Source: Burkholderiales bacterium (GTDB taxonomy: Bacteria > Pseudomonadota > Gammaproteobacteria > Burkholderiales > Burkholderiaceae_C). Taken from it: a stretch of 64,000 nucleotides of DNA. The notes under the pieces were generated by a model. That model was not told the DNA's origin. It did no database searches and was given only the letters and a program-made list of their open reading frames with translations. A program made the position numbers and the translations under genes. Where the stretch lies: positions 1-64,000 of the forward strand of contig CANHVY010000007.1 of assembly GCA_947464185.1 (NCBI GenBank), given 5' to 3'. This document shows, in pieces, positions 12,401-24,400 of the stretch; within the stretch, counting starts at the first letter, position 1, and each line of letters opens with the position of its first letter.

Positions 12401-15400
12401 CAGTACCACACGCTGCCCTCGTAGACCTCATAGCCCAGCGCCTTGGCGACGACCTTTTTCTGCGCCAGGGTCAGGGCCCCGAACGCGGCCCCCGTCGTCG
12501 GCGCTCCTGCCGAGCCCCAGTACACGTTGGTGTTCTCGTAGTCCGTCAGCGGTCCCTGGCTGAAGGTGGTGCGCGTGACATCGCCAGGGGCGGCGTTGAA
12601 ATTGAAGAAGTTCTTTGGCAGCGGAATGGTGCGGGCAGGCGTGCTCGCATCGCCGTCGTGATCGAAACTCGTCTGGCCAGGCCCGTCCAGGTAAGCCGTG
12701 ATGACCCCACGCTGAGCCGCTGTCAGGTCTTGCCAACGGGCGTCCAGCGAAGGACGCAGCTTGCCCATGACAACATCCCGTTGGCCGGGAGTGAGGTTGG
12801 CATAGGCAAGCTGCGCCACGCGGGTCTGCTCGACGCGTGCTTCGTTCGCGTCCAGGGTGAGGGTGAAGGCAGGAGTGGACTGAGCGGTGGACAGATCCGA
12901 GCGCACGCGCAGCAGCTCGCCGTGGGCCTGGGCCGTGACCTTGGACGCGACAAGGGGCTGGGCATTGATCGCGTCGGCCAGGCGAAGCGCCACCGCGGCC
13001 CGCGTGGCAGCCTGGTTGGCCCCGACGTCGGAGGCCTGCACCGTCACCGCCACGCGCGTGCCGTTGATCGTGACGGCCAGCGTGGCACCTACGGTGTACT
13101 CGCCGGTCAGCACCAAGCGATCGACCTGCATGGGCGAGAACTCGATCCAGCGGTCGACCACGGCGCGCTGTGCTTCTGTCAGCGAAGCGTACGGGGTGCC
13201 CGACAGCGGCCGCGGCACCGAACCCCACTGGGTGGCCGACAGCGTGTTGCGGAAGTCGATGGTCGAGGCGTCGATCCAGGTCTGCAGCGGGATCTGCGCG
13301 TAATCGAAAGGCGCGCTCGCCCAGGTGTCCAGCGGGATGACCGAATGGTCGAACACATAGCCCAGGCTGCTGGCCACCACCATCTTCTGGGCCCCGGTCA
13401 GGCTGTCGAAGGTGGCGTTGGCGGCGGGCGCAGGCACGCCTGCGGCCTGCCAGTTGATCGCGGCGTTGCTGTAGTCAGGCCGCTCACCCTGGACGAAACT
13501 GGTGCGCAGTTCGATGGCCTTGATCTGGTTCAGCAGGGCCTGGCGCTTGACCGGGTCGGTTTCCTGCGCCAGCAGGGCCCTTAGGGGCTGGGCCTCCGCA
13601 GCGTTGGCCTTGTAGAAGATCAGCCCGTCGTGTTTCTCGTAACCGGTGGACGAGACCACCCCGCCCTGGGTCAGCGAGGTCCTGAAGGCGCCTGTGGTGG
13701 GGTTGTAGTAGCCGCCGTCCACGTAGGTGGTGTAGCCCAGGTGCAGTGCCAGCGCGTCGCGGGCCGCCTTGTTCAAGCTGGTGAAGGGCGCGTAGTCCTG
13801 CAAAGGGGTCAGCGCGGGGTTGGGTTGCAGGCCCACGATGGAACTGGACAGCAGCGTGCTCAGCGCAGGGCTGAGCGTCCCCGCTTTCAGCGCGACGAGC
13901 GCGGCCTGCAGATCGGCGGCACCCAGCGTGGAAATCGTGCGGCCGGGCAGCGTGTCGAAGTAGTCGGCGTAGGTGGAGAGTGTCTTGCCGGACTGGATGG
14001 TCAACGTACCGGCGGCCGTGACGGAGCCGGCGATGTTGAGTTCGCCCGTGGTGTTGATGGACAGGGTGGCATCGGCACCGGTCTTCACAGGCACCGGGGT
14101 GGCGCCGACCATGTCGAAACGCGCGCCCGACGTGACCGCACTGCCGCTGTTGAGGTGGATGTAGGTGGTGGCCGACAGCTCGATCTTGGCCCGGTCGCTT
14201 CGGGCGACGATGGCTGCACCTTCAAGCACCGTCAGGCCAGTGCCGGCGATGACCTTCACCCAGGAGTCTGCTCCGCGCGCCTCGATCGTCGTGGCGCTCA
14301 AGATCGCATGGCTGGTCGTGATCTCCACCCGGCTGCCAGCGTTCAGGGACTGGACGCTGCTACCCTTGTCAGCCGACAGGCTGATCAGGCCCGCTCGAGA
14401 AGTGAGCATCGCGTCGACGCCGGTGCTGCCGGTGACGTCGATGTCCACCAGTTCGTCACCCTTGATCCAGCCGGAAATCTGGATCTGTTCGGTGACGTTC
14501 ACTAAGGCGCGCTTCGCCGTGATGCCGGAGTCGGCAGGGCCCAGGGCATCCTGCACGTTCTGGCGCTGCACCTCCAGCAGGTGCGCAGACAGCGTCAGCG
14601 TATCGGTCGACTGCAGGTCGCCCATCACGTTGATGCGGTAGGCCTGCAGCGTGGCGGGGTCGGTGAAGCGCGACAGGAAGTTGAAGATGCCCACCGCCTT
14701 GTTCTCGACGTCGCCCACACTCATCAGCACGCCAGGGGCACGGTGACCGATCGTGATCGCGCTGAATCCATCGGCCAGGGCGGACAGGTCTCCCATGCCG
14801 AGGTCGAAGGTGCCGGTGGCGCCGTTGCGCGACAGGTCACGCCCGAAGGTGCTCTGGCCGGCAGCGCCGATGCGGTAGTCCTGCGCGGCGTCCTTGGCGC
14901 GCAGCGTCAGCGTCCCGGTGCCACCCACGCGGTCGTCGCCCGAGACGAAGTCGACATCGTCGGCCAAGATGCTGATCGCGCCCCCGCCGGCCGCCGTGGA
15001 CAGCACGCCGCTGCGCAAGGTCAGCAGAGATTCGCGCTTGGCGAGTTCGACGTCGATGCTGCCGGCAGCGGCGTACAGGCCGCCGTTGGTCCGGTTGTCG
15101 GCCACGATGTCGAGGTCATCGACCTCGCGCACGACGATGTCGCGCTCGGCGGCCACGCCCCCCGTGAGCGTGTTGACGACGGTGAGTTCCGCCACCGTAG
15201 TGTTGATCGTGCCCTTGATGCCCTTCGCCTGCAGGCTCAGCAGCGCCTGCGGCGCGTGGAAGGTGGCGCCCGTCACGTCCAGCACGCCCGCGGCGTCCAG
15301 CGCCAGGTCGGTGGCGCCCCAGCTCGCGCCGCTGCCGGTGAGGACATTGGTGGTGGCGGCGTTGTCGCGCACCTCGATGCGGTCCAGCGCATCGGTGAAG

Positions 15401-18400
15401 TCGATGGTACGGGCACCCTGGACGAACTGGTGGTCATTCAGCCGGATGGGCTGGTCAGCCGTGCTGCTGATGGGCGACAACTCCAGCCGGTCAGTGCCGC
15501 TGCCGCCCGTCACCTCCAGGCGGCCGCCTCCGCTGACGAGCAGCAGGTTGTCGCCCTCGCCTGTGTCCACGAAGGACTCGCCCGTGCCGATGTAGATGGT
15601 GTCATTGCCGCCACCGCCGAACACGGTGTCGGAGCCCGAGCCCATGTCGATGATCTCGGCCGTGCCGCCGCCGACAAAACGGTCGTTGCCCTCACCGCCC
15701 TCGTAGCTTATGCCCGCCACCGAGCCGCCCTGGAAGACGTCGTTGCCGGCCCCGCCCTTGATGACGCTGCCAGCCGCGCCCCCAAAGATGTTGAAGTTGT
15801 CCTTGCCGTCGCCGCCGTCGAAGTCGAGCACGGCCTTCACGCCCTCGCCGACGTAGATCGAATCGCTGCCCTTGCCGCCGCGGGCCACGATACGGTTCAC
15901 GCCGTAGTGCTTGACCTGCTCGCCGAGGGACTCGACCGTGATGCTGCCATCGGCGTTGGAAAGGATGGTGTAGGCCTCGTTGACGGTGTCGTCGTAGAGG
16001 TCACCCCCGCCGTAGCGCCCGGAGGTGTCGCCCGAGTTCAGGTACAGGGTGTCGCCATCCTGGCGCGTGATCACGGGACGCGGGCCGAAGCTCCACAGGT
16101 GGCTGCCCGACACGGTGACACCCATCACCGTGACGCTGGCGGCCATGTAGGCGCTGATCGGGGTGAGGTCGATCGCGGCGCTGAAGCCTGCGAGGGTGAT
16201 GTCGATCTCGAACAAGCCGAGGTCGATCTCGAAGTCCAGCGAGCCATAGGCGCTGCCCGCAAAGCGCGGCTGGCTGCTGAACAGGATGCTCATCCCGGCT
16301 TCCAGACGCAGCGGCCCGAGCTTGATGTCAAGTTTGGCCGAGCCGCTGATCAGGAAATCGCCATCGGACTCGATGAAGCCCTCGACGTTGATGACCAGAA
16401 AGCCGAAGAAATCCAGCGTGCCCTTGAAGTCCAGACGGAAGACCTCGTCGACGATCTCGATGCCGCCTTCAAGCGCCACCTCGAAGGCCAGCACCTTCAG
16501 CTTGCCCTTGATCTCGAGGTCGAACAGGGTGTTGGCGGCGATCGTGTACGTCTTGCCGCCGCTGTCCGGCAGCGTGGTGTAGGCGCTGCCGCGTGTGTTG
16601 ATCTGCAACGTGGCGTCGGCGAAAATGCCCAGTTGCGACACGCCGAACTCGAGCTTCGTCTGCACTCTCAGCGCGAAGAAGGGCGTGGTGCCGTCGACGC
16701 CGAAGGCGGCGGCGCCGGCGACCTTGATCTCACCGAAGTCGCTCAGGTCCAGCGTCAAGTCCATGGCAGCCTGCACGCCAGTCTTGTCGATCAGCAGGTC
16801 CACCGCGCCGCGCAGCTCGATCGGGCCCACCTCGATGGACGCCTTGCCCGAGATGCGCAGGGTCTGGGCAGCGACGCTCACCTCCGACGGCTTGCCCTGC
16901 GGGTCGAAGAAGGTACCGGTCACCGGGTCGCGCCCGCGCACCTTCTGCGTCGCGGAGGTGGTGTTGATCTGCAGCAGGAAGCTGCCGCTGACCGAGAAAA
17001 TGTCCCCGCCGTCGATGATGGTGGAACTGGGGTTGTTGCCGCCCACCTCCAACGCGCCGTAGATGCCCGTCTGGTTGGCGCCGCTCGTGTTCGTGTCGAT
17101 CACCAGCCCCAGCGTGCCGGCCACACCCAAGGGTTCGAGAAGCGGCAGGTCCAGGGTGGCGGTGACGCCCAGTTCCAGCACCACGCTCGTCTGGACCTTG
17201 GCCACGATGACCGAGAAGTCGCCCTTGAGGTCCAGCGCGCCATCGAACAGCTCCAGGCTGCCCTTGCCCGTGAGGGCGGCGTACATGCCCGTCCAGGAAG
17301 CGTCCTTGCCCGGCGGGAAGGCTCCGATGGTGAACTGCCAGCGTTCGTCGACCGTCGGCGTAGACGGGTTATCGGGGCCGAAGTCGGTCGACGGGCCCCT
17401 GAAGACCTCGGGAACGTCGTAGACGATGAGCTTGCCGAAGGTGTTCAAACTGAGGTCGAGCTCGGCGTCGAGCTTGGCCACCGGGCCCAAGTCCAGGTCC
17501 GCCTGCATGTTCATGCGCAGCGCTACCCCACCCTGGTTGATGACGAGCAGGCCCGTAGCTTGTCGTCGCAGATTGAAGCCGTCGGGGCCGACCTGGACTT
17601 GCACGTTGGCAAAGGCGGTAAGGCCGTCCTTGTCGCTGAGGCGGAAGTCGAGCTGCCCATCCAGCGAGACCAACCCAAACAGCTCCACCTCCATCGCGCC
17701 GAACAAACGCAGGAACTGCGAGCTGTAGTTCAGTACGACCGGCTCGCGCGGGTTTCCGGTGTCGATCGCGTAGCCCGGCCGCGTCACACCCGGCGCGTCA
17801 TCGGGGTGCGTCCAGGTGCTCTTGCTGAAGTCGATCGTCGTCAAACTCACCGTAACCGACAGGTTCGGGTCGTAGGAGACCGTGCCCGCAGCCTCGTCGC
17901 GCACGAACTGACCCATGCCGAGCGAGAAGCGCGCCCCGGTGTTGATCTCGATAGCCAAATCCCGCGCCTCGAGAGTGGCGCCAGGCACGCCGACAAGGCC
18001 GATCTTCTGCACCGTGGCTCGGCCGCCGAGGTAAAGGCCAAAGTCTACGCCCGTGGCGCTGAAACGCGACTCCTTGGCCAGCACGAGGCCGAGGTCGAGA
18101 TCCTCGATGGCCAGGCCGACGGCGCCTGTGTTGCGAACGGTGTCCTTCTCGTCGATACGGCCGTCGTTGTTGTTGTCGTAAAAGTAACCCTTGCCGCCAA
18201 AGGGGATGCCGATGAAGCCGTAGGCATCGTTGATGCCCACCGCCAACGAGGTGACCTGGGTTGTCACGCCGTTGGACAGCGTGACGCTCTCGCTCCCCTT
18301 CTTGGTCAGCGACATCGACGCCGACAACTGCAGGAAGCCGGCGAGGTTGATCTCCGCGTAACCGATCTTGGCCTGCACGATCTCCTCGTCGAAATCGATG

Positions 18401-21400
18401 AAGACCATGTTGTCGCCGCCGGCCGGCAGCGCGAAGCCCGCAGTGTCAATGCGGCCGTTCTGGTTGCGGTCCTCGCCCGCGTCGATCACGCCGTCGCCGT
18501 CCTTGTCCTCGGTGTAGTCGCGGAAGGAGGCGCTGCGCTGGAAGTTGATGGACGGCGGGCCGAAGAGTTGCAATGCAGCGTTGACCGGGCCAGGGGCCTT
18601 CCCGAGCACGAAGGTGTTGATGTTGACCTCAACGTCCTCGGCCTGCACTTCAAGGATGTCTTCTTCCACGCCGACCAGCGAAGCGGAACCGATGCTAGCC
18701 TTGGCTGCGATGAACCTCGGATCGAACTTCCCGATGCCCGGCACGAAGTCCAGCAGCGTGGGCGTCATGATCGCAAGGCCGAAGTCGACGTCTGTCACCT
18801 GAACGCCGACCGCAGCCTCGTTGACGAAGTCGGGGATACCGTCCGGCGCGTCGGTGCCCGGCGTGCCGGTCAAGTCAGGGCCGTAGCGGTACGGGCCGCC
18901 GATGCCGGCAAAACCGGTCAGGTTGGCGCCGCCCAAGGTGAGCGCTCTGACCTGCACGTCGTCCACGTACCGGCCCAGCGGGGCACCGATGGGGGTGCCG
19001 ATGCTCTGCAACAGCGGTGCCAGGCCACCGGTGTCGATGCTGATGTCGTACACCTCTCCCTTGCGGAAGGCCAGCGAGCCCTGCAGGTGCAGGAAGTCGG
19101 CGACGACGATCTGCGCGAAGCCGATGTCCAGGCCCATCAGTTCGCGGCCGTCGAAATCGAGCCGCACTGGCGTGCCGCCGGTGGGGATGACCAGACCCTT
19201 GTTCGGGCCGGTACCGATGCTGGAGTACACCGGCATCGCCCTCAGCAGGCCGTTCATAGCCTTACCGCCGGTGTTGGCCTCGACCGTGATGTCTTTTGCG
19301 ACGAGATCCAGCACGTCGCCCAGGCCATAGACGCCAAGCTCGTCAGCCTTGGCTTTCAGTGAGAAGACCTTCTCTGCCTTGTACCACTTGGGCAGATCGG
19401 CCTGGAAGGACCCGATGGCGAGGTCCAGGTCCTGCATGCCGAAGCCGAGCAGGCCCGACTGACCGGACAGGGACTTGCTGAAATCCGGCTTACCCAGGCC
19501 GACGAAGACGTCTATGTCGCTGCCGCCAAAGCTCACGCCCTTGAACTTGACCCCCGACAGCGTGGAGTAGTCGGCCGACAGGCCGCCGAACATCTTCAGG
19601 CCGTCGATGATGGTGTTGGCGGTGGGGCCGAGCAGCGCCTCGATCAGCTGCAACTGGCTCGGCAGGCCCGTACTCATGTCGGCCGTGAAAGTCTGCCCCA
19701 GATTGAGCTTGAAATCGCCCTGCAGGTGGACGAAGCCATCGAGACTGACGCTCAGGTTGGGCAGGTCGATCGAGCCGAACACGCCATTGATGCCGATCTG
19801 CAGGTCAATGTTCTGGAGGAACTTCAGCCCGTCGCGCAGCCACTGCGGCGTCGTCAAGGACAGGTCCGGGATCAGCCCGGTCAGGCTCTTCAGGCTGATC
19901 GTCGGGAACAGGCCATTGAAGCTCGGTGCCGGCAGGTTCAACCCGAGCGAGAAACTCGGCAGAGTGAACTTCGGGAACTCGATGTCCGGGAAGGACAGTG
20001 CGAAGGTGGGGAGCGCCGCGAACAGTCCGTGCAGCTTGGTCAGGTCGATCGAAGGCAGGTTGGCGTTGATCGCCGGCAGTTTGAACAGCTCGAAGTCGGG
20101 GAAGGCCGGCAGATCAGGGAGTTGGAGGCCGGGGTAGTTCAGCTTGAAAGCCGGCCAATCCTTGAAGAGCTGCTCCAGCGCCGTGAGGCTGAACGCCGGC
20201 AGGTCGAAGTTGAAACCCGGCACACCGATGTCGGGCAGCGCGGGCAACGCAGGGAAGACGATGTCCGGGAAATTGAGCTTCCAGCCCGCCCAGCCCGCGA
20301 ACAACTTGCCCAGCGCCGGCAGACTCAGCTTCAGGTCGGGCAGGCCCAGGTTCAGGTCGGGCATGCCGAGCTCGAGCTTCCAGTCGAAGCTCGGCAACGT
20401 CGGCAGCGTCAAACCCGGCAGTGTGAAGCGAAAGGGCAGGTCCGGGAGCGCCGGCAGGCTCGGGAAGACGATATTCGGGAAGCGCAGTTGGAGCGAAGGC
20501 CAAAGCGCGATCAGCTTGCCCAGTTGCGGCAGCGTCAGGCTGGGCAGGTCCAGATTCAGATCGGGCACGCCCAGCACCGCGCTCCAGTCGAAGTTCGGCA
20601 CAGTGGGCAGCTTCAGCGTCGGCAGCGCGAACTTCAGGCCCGAGATCGACGGCAACTTGAACGTCAGACCCGAGAAGTCGGGCATCGGGAAGGCGGGCAG
20701 CGTCGGCAGGATGCTGCTGAAGCCGGGCAACTCGAAGGTGAAGTCGAAATCGTGGCTGATATCGAAGAGATCAAATATGCCGAGCTTGGCCTCGACCCGC
20801 ACACCAAAGATGTTCTTGTCGAAGTCCAGCACCATCTTCTGACCGGTGCTGCCCACGGGTATGTGCCAAGCTCCGCCCTCGAGCGTCTTGAAGTTGGCGA
20901 AGAAGCCAGGCACCGGGTAGCCCTGCGCGAAGGCGCCGTTCAGGCTGAGACTGATGTCGCTGCCCTGCAGAGTCAGGAACGGGTCCGTGCCGACCAGGCC
21001 AGCGAGGTCTGCCGTGGCCTCGAGCGCAAAGTACTTCAGGCCCGGGATCGCCAGGCCCGTGGTCGAAGCGGGGCTCAGCAGCGCGAGCGCGAAATCCAGG
21101 TCCTCGATGGTGAAACCGATGGCGTTCGGGTTGGCGGGGTCCTTCTCGTCGACGACACCGTCTTTGTTGGTGTCCGTCCGGTAGGGGCCCTTGATGCCGA
21201 CAAAGGCGTGGACGTCCATTCCAGCCACGACCAACGCATCGGCCGCGGTGATGATCTCCTTGGTGGGCACATTGAAGCCGACACGGTCCAGGCTGCGCTT
21301 CTGAAAAGCGAAGCCCCCCTCCAGGCTCACCAGGTTGGCCAACTTGGCGGTGGCATGGCCTACCGAGGCCTCGAGGATCAGGTTGTTGGACTTCAGCTTG

Positions 21401-24400
21401 ACCGAGGTGACCCCGGTGGCAATGTCGCGGCCCGCGACAAGCCCGCCGTCGGTGAAGTCGACGACGTGGCTGGCCTTGCTGCTCTGGTTGATCGCGACGT
21501 TGACGTCATCGAGGGTGAAAGTTATGAAGTCGCCCACGCCGACGAAGCTGACGCTGTCGGCATGGGCCGCGAGCGCGGTGAACTTCACACCCGCCACACC
21601 GCCCAGCGTGTTCAGCGGGGTGTTGCGCGCCTTGTACAGGCCGAGGCCAAAGTCCAGGTCGTCAATGACGAGGCCGATGGCGTCAGGGTTGACGGCGTCG
21701 TTGTTATCGACGTCACCGTCATTGTCAGTGTCGGTTCGGTAGGGCCCGTTAACACCAACGAAGGCCTTTACGCCACTGGCACCGACCTCGAAGCCATCGA
21801 CCTGGACGTTGCGCAGCAGCACCCCGCCAGGACCTTTAACCGCAAGCGGAGCAGGCTGACCCTTGGAAAACGCGAAGGCGCCCTGGACGTGGACGAAGTC
21901 AGAAATGCGCAACGTGGCCTGGGTGACCGAGGCGCCGATCGCGGCAGTCTCCATGTCCAGCAGGACCGGCGTGCCACCCGTCGGGACCTGATAGCCCCCA
22001 GTCCCGGAGAAGCTCTTCTTGAAATCCAGCGCCGCCGCCCCGCCCGAGGCCTGGTTCAGGCTGACATCGAGTCCAAGCGCAGAGAGTTGGAAGTCGGCAG
22101 GATCAAAACCGTACAGTGCCAGGGTGTTGGCACTGGCCTTCAGCGCTGTGTACTTGACGCCGCCCGCCTTGACCTGCAGCAGACCGAAGTTGATGTCCTC
22201 GGCGCCCAGACCGTAGAGCTTGTCGGCCTGGCGGGCAAAGGGCTTCTGTGCGTCAAGCCCACCGTCGGCATAGCCGACGAAGACGTCGACGGCGGCCCCG
22301 CCGATCGAGAAGCCCTCACCCATGGGCAGGTTGTTGTTGTTGGCGTTCTTCAGGCCGGTGAAGGAGCGCTGCTCGAAGCCGATCGCGCCGCGAGCGTAGA
22401 CAAAGTCCGAAATGCGCAGCACGGCCGTGCCGGCGTAGGCGCCCAGGCGCGAACCCTGGAAGTCAAGCCGTACCGGCGCGGCCCCAGTGGCCACGTCCAG
22501 GCCGCGTGGCCCGGCGAAATTCAGTTCCCGGCCGGCCGTACTCGAGCGGTTGTATTCGAGCTTCACGTCCGACACCGAGAGCTCGAAGTCTTGCGGGTCG
22601 AAGCCGTACGCGGCCATGTTCCCGGCACTGGCCTTCAGCGAGGTGTAGGACGTTCCCGCCGTGTCCTTCAGGCTCAGCAGGCCGAAGGTCAGCCCGTCGA
22701 CGCCGAAGCCGTACAGGCTGCTGGCCTGCTGGGCCAGGGTCTTGGTGCGGTCGATGCCGCTGGAGGCGTAACCGACGAAGGCCGTGATGCCACTGCCGCC
22801 GATGGCGAAGCCCTTGGCGCCGGTGACCTGCGTGGGAGTGCTGCCCGCGCGCAGCGTGTTGCCGTAGTTGGCGCGCTCGAAGCCGAAGGCACCGCTGAGG
22901 TAGACAAAGCTCGAGAGCTGCAGCGTAGCGTTGCCGGCGTAGACGCCGAAGCGCTCGCCGCCGCTGAAATCCAGGGTCACGCCTTCTGCGCCACCGAGTT
23001 GCAGCCCACCGCCAAAGGACGCGGCGAAGTTGATCGTCTTGCTCGCAGTGTCGGCCCGGTTGATCTCCAGGTTCAGGTCCTGCGCGGAAAGCTCGAAATC
23101 GTCACCGTCGAAGCCGTACAGGCTGGCATCGTCCATGCGCGCGCTGAGGGCGGTGTAACTCTGCCCGCCCGCCTTGATGATGGCCAGGCCGAAGTCCAGG
23201 CCTTCCACACCGAAGCCGTAGAAATCGTCCGCCTGCTCCGCAAAGGTCTTGGTCGTGTCGAAGCCGCCGTCGGCGTAGCCCACGAAAGCGTCGATGTCAC
23301 GCCCGGTGATGGCCATCATCGAGGTGGCCGAGACCTTGCTGCCATCGTTGCGTGTGAGCTGGCCGGTGGGCGTGTAGCGTTCGAAGCCGATGCGGCCGCT
23401 CAGGTAAACGAAATCCGACAGTTGCAGCGTGACATCGCCCTCGGCACGCAGCAATTCGCCCTGAGCGCCGACGAAGCCCAGTGTCACCGGGCTGGCAGCA
23501 CCGGTGGCCACCAGCATCGGCTGCGCCGAGAAGTCGACGACGACGTCGTTGGCCTTGGTGGCCTGATTCAGCTCGACCGCCAGGTTGCGCACGGTGGGCA
23601 GCAAGTCGGACAAGCCGACGAAGCCGACGCTGGTGGCCTGTGCGCTCAGCGCGGTCCAGCGGCGCGAGGTGTCGGCCTTGCTGGTCATCAGGGCCAGGCC
23701 GAAGGCCACGTCATCCAGCATCAACCCGATCGCATCGGACGTGCCTGCGCCCACCCCAGCGAAGATGTCGACCGACGAGCCGCCCAGAGCGAGCAGATCG
23801 ACCTCGACCTTGTCGCCGGTGGCCTGACCGGTCTTCTTGGCGAGCGTCACCGTTTCGGTGCGCTTCTCTACCGCGACGCTGCCCTCGACGCGGACGAAGC
23901 CGAACAAGTCGATCAGCAGCGAGCCACTGGCCCGCAGCAGTTCGCCCTGTTGGCCCGCGAGGCTGAAGGCGAGCGGGCCGGCGGAGCCTGTGACCACCGA
24001 CAGGTTGGTGGCGCCCGGAGCGTAGTCGACCACCGTCGTCGCAGTACCGCCGGCCTGGTTGACCGCCAGCGTGATGCCGGTGGCCGAGACCACCATGTCG
24101 CTGCCCAGGCCGACGAATCCGGCCGAGCCGGCCGTGGCCTGCAGCGTGGTCCAGGTGCGAGCCGTGGGCGCGGGGTCGCCATCGGCCTTCTCGCTCAGCA
24201 GCGCCAGGCCGAATCGCACATTTGACAGTTGCAGGCCCAGGGCATCGCTCGTGCCGCCATTCAGGCCGGCGAACAGGTTCAGCCCTTCGCCGCCCACAGA
24301 CAGCAGGTCTACGTTCACCTTCTCGCCCGTGGTCTGCCCTCCCGTGCGCGCCAGAGTGACCTGGGTGCTGCTCTTCTCGAAAGCCAGGTTGCCGGTGACC

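Noticed and set aside
14581-19362. 1593-aa plus-strand ORF (and similar long plus ORFs at 3397-5727, 6640-9423, 11293-13584, 19726-24225, 25474-27942)
   Set aside because: They lie codon-phase antisense to the giant minus frame, are extremely H/R/Q/A/G/D-rich with no recognisable motifs, and the opposite strand encodes a coherent repeat protein.
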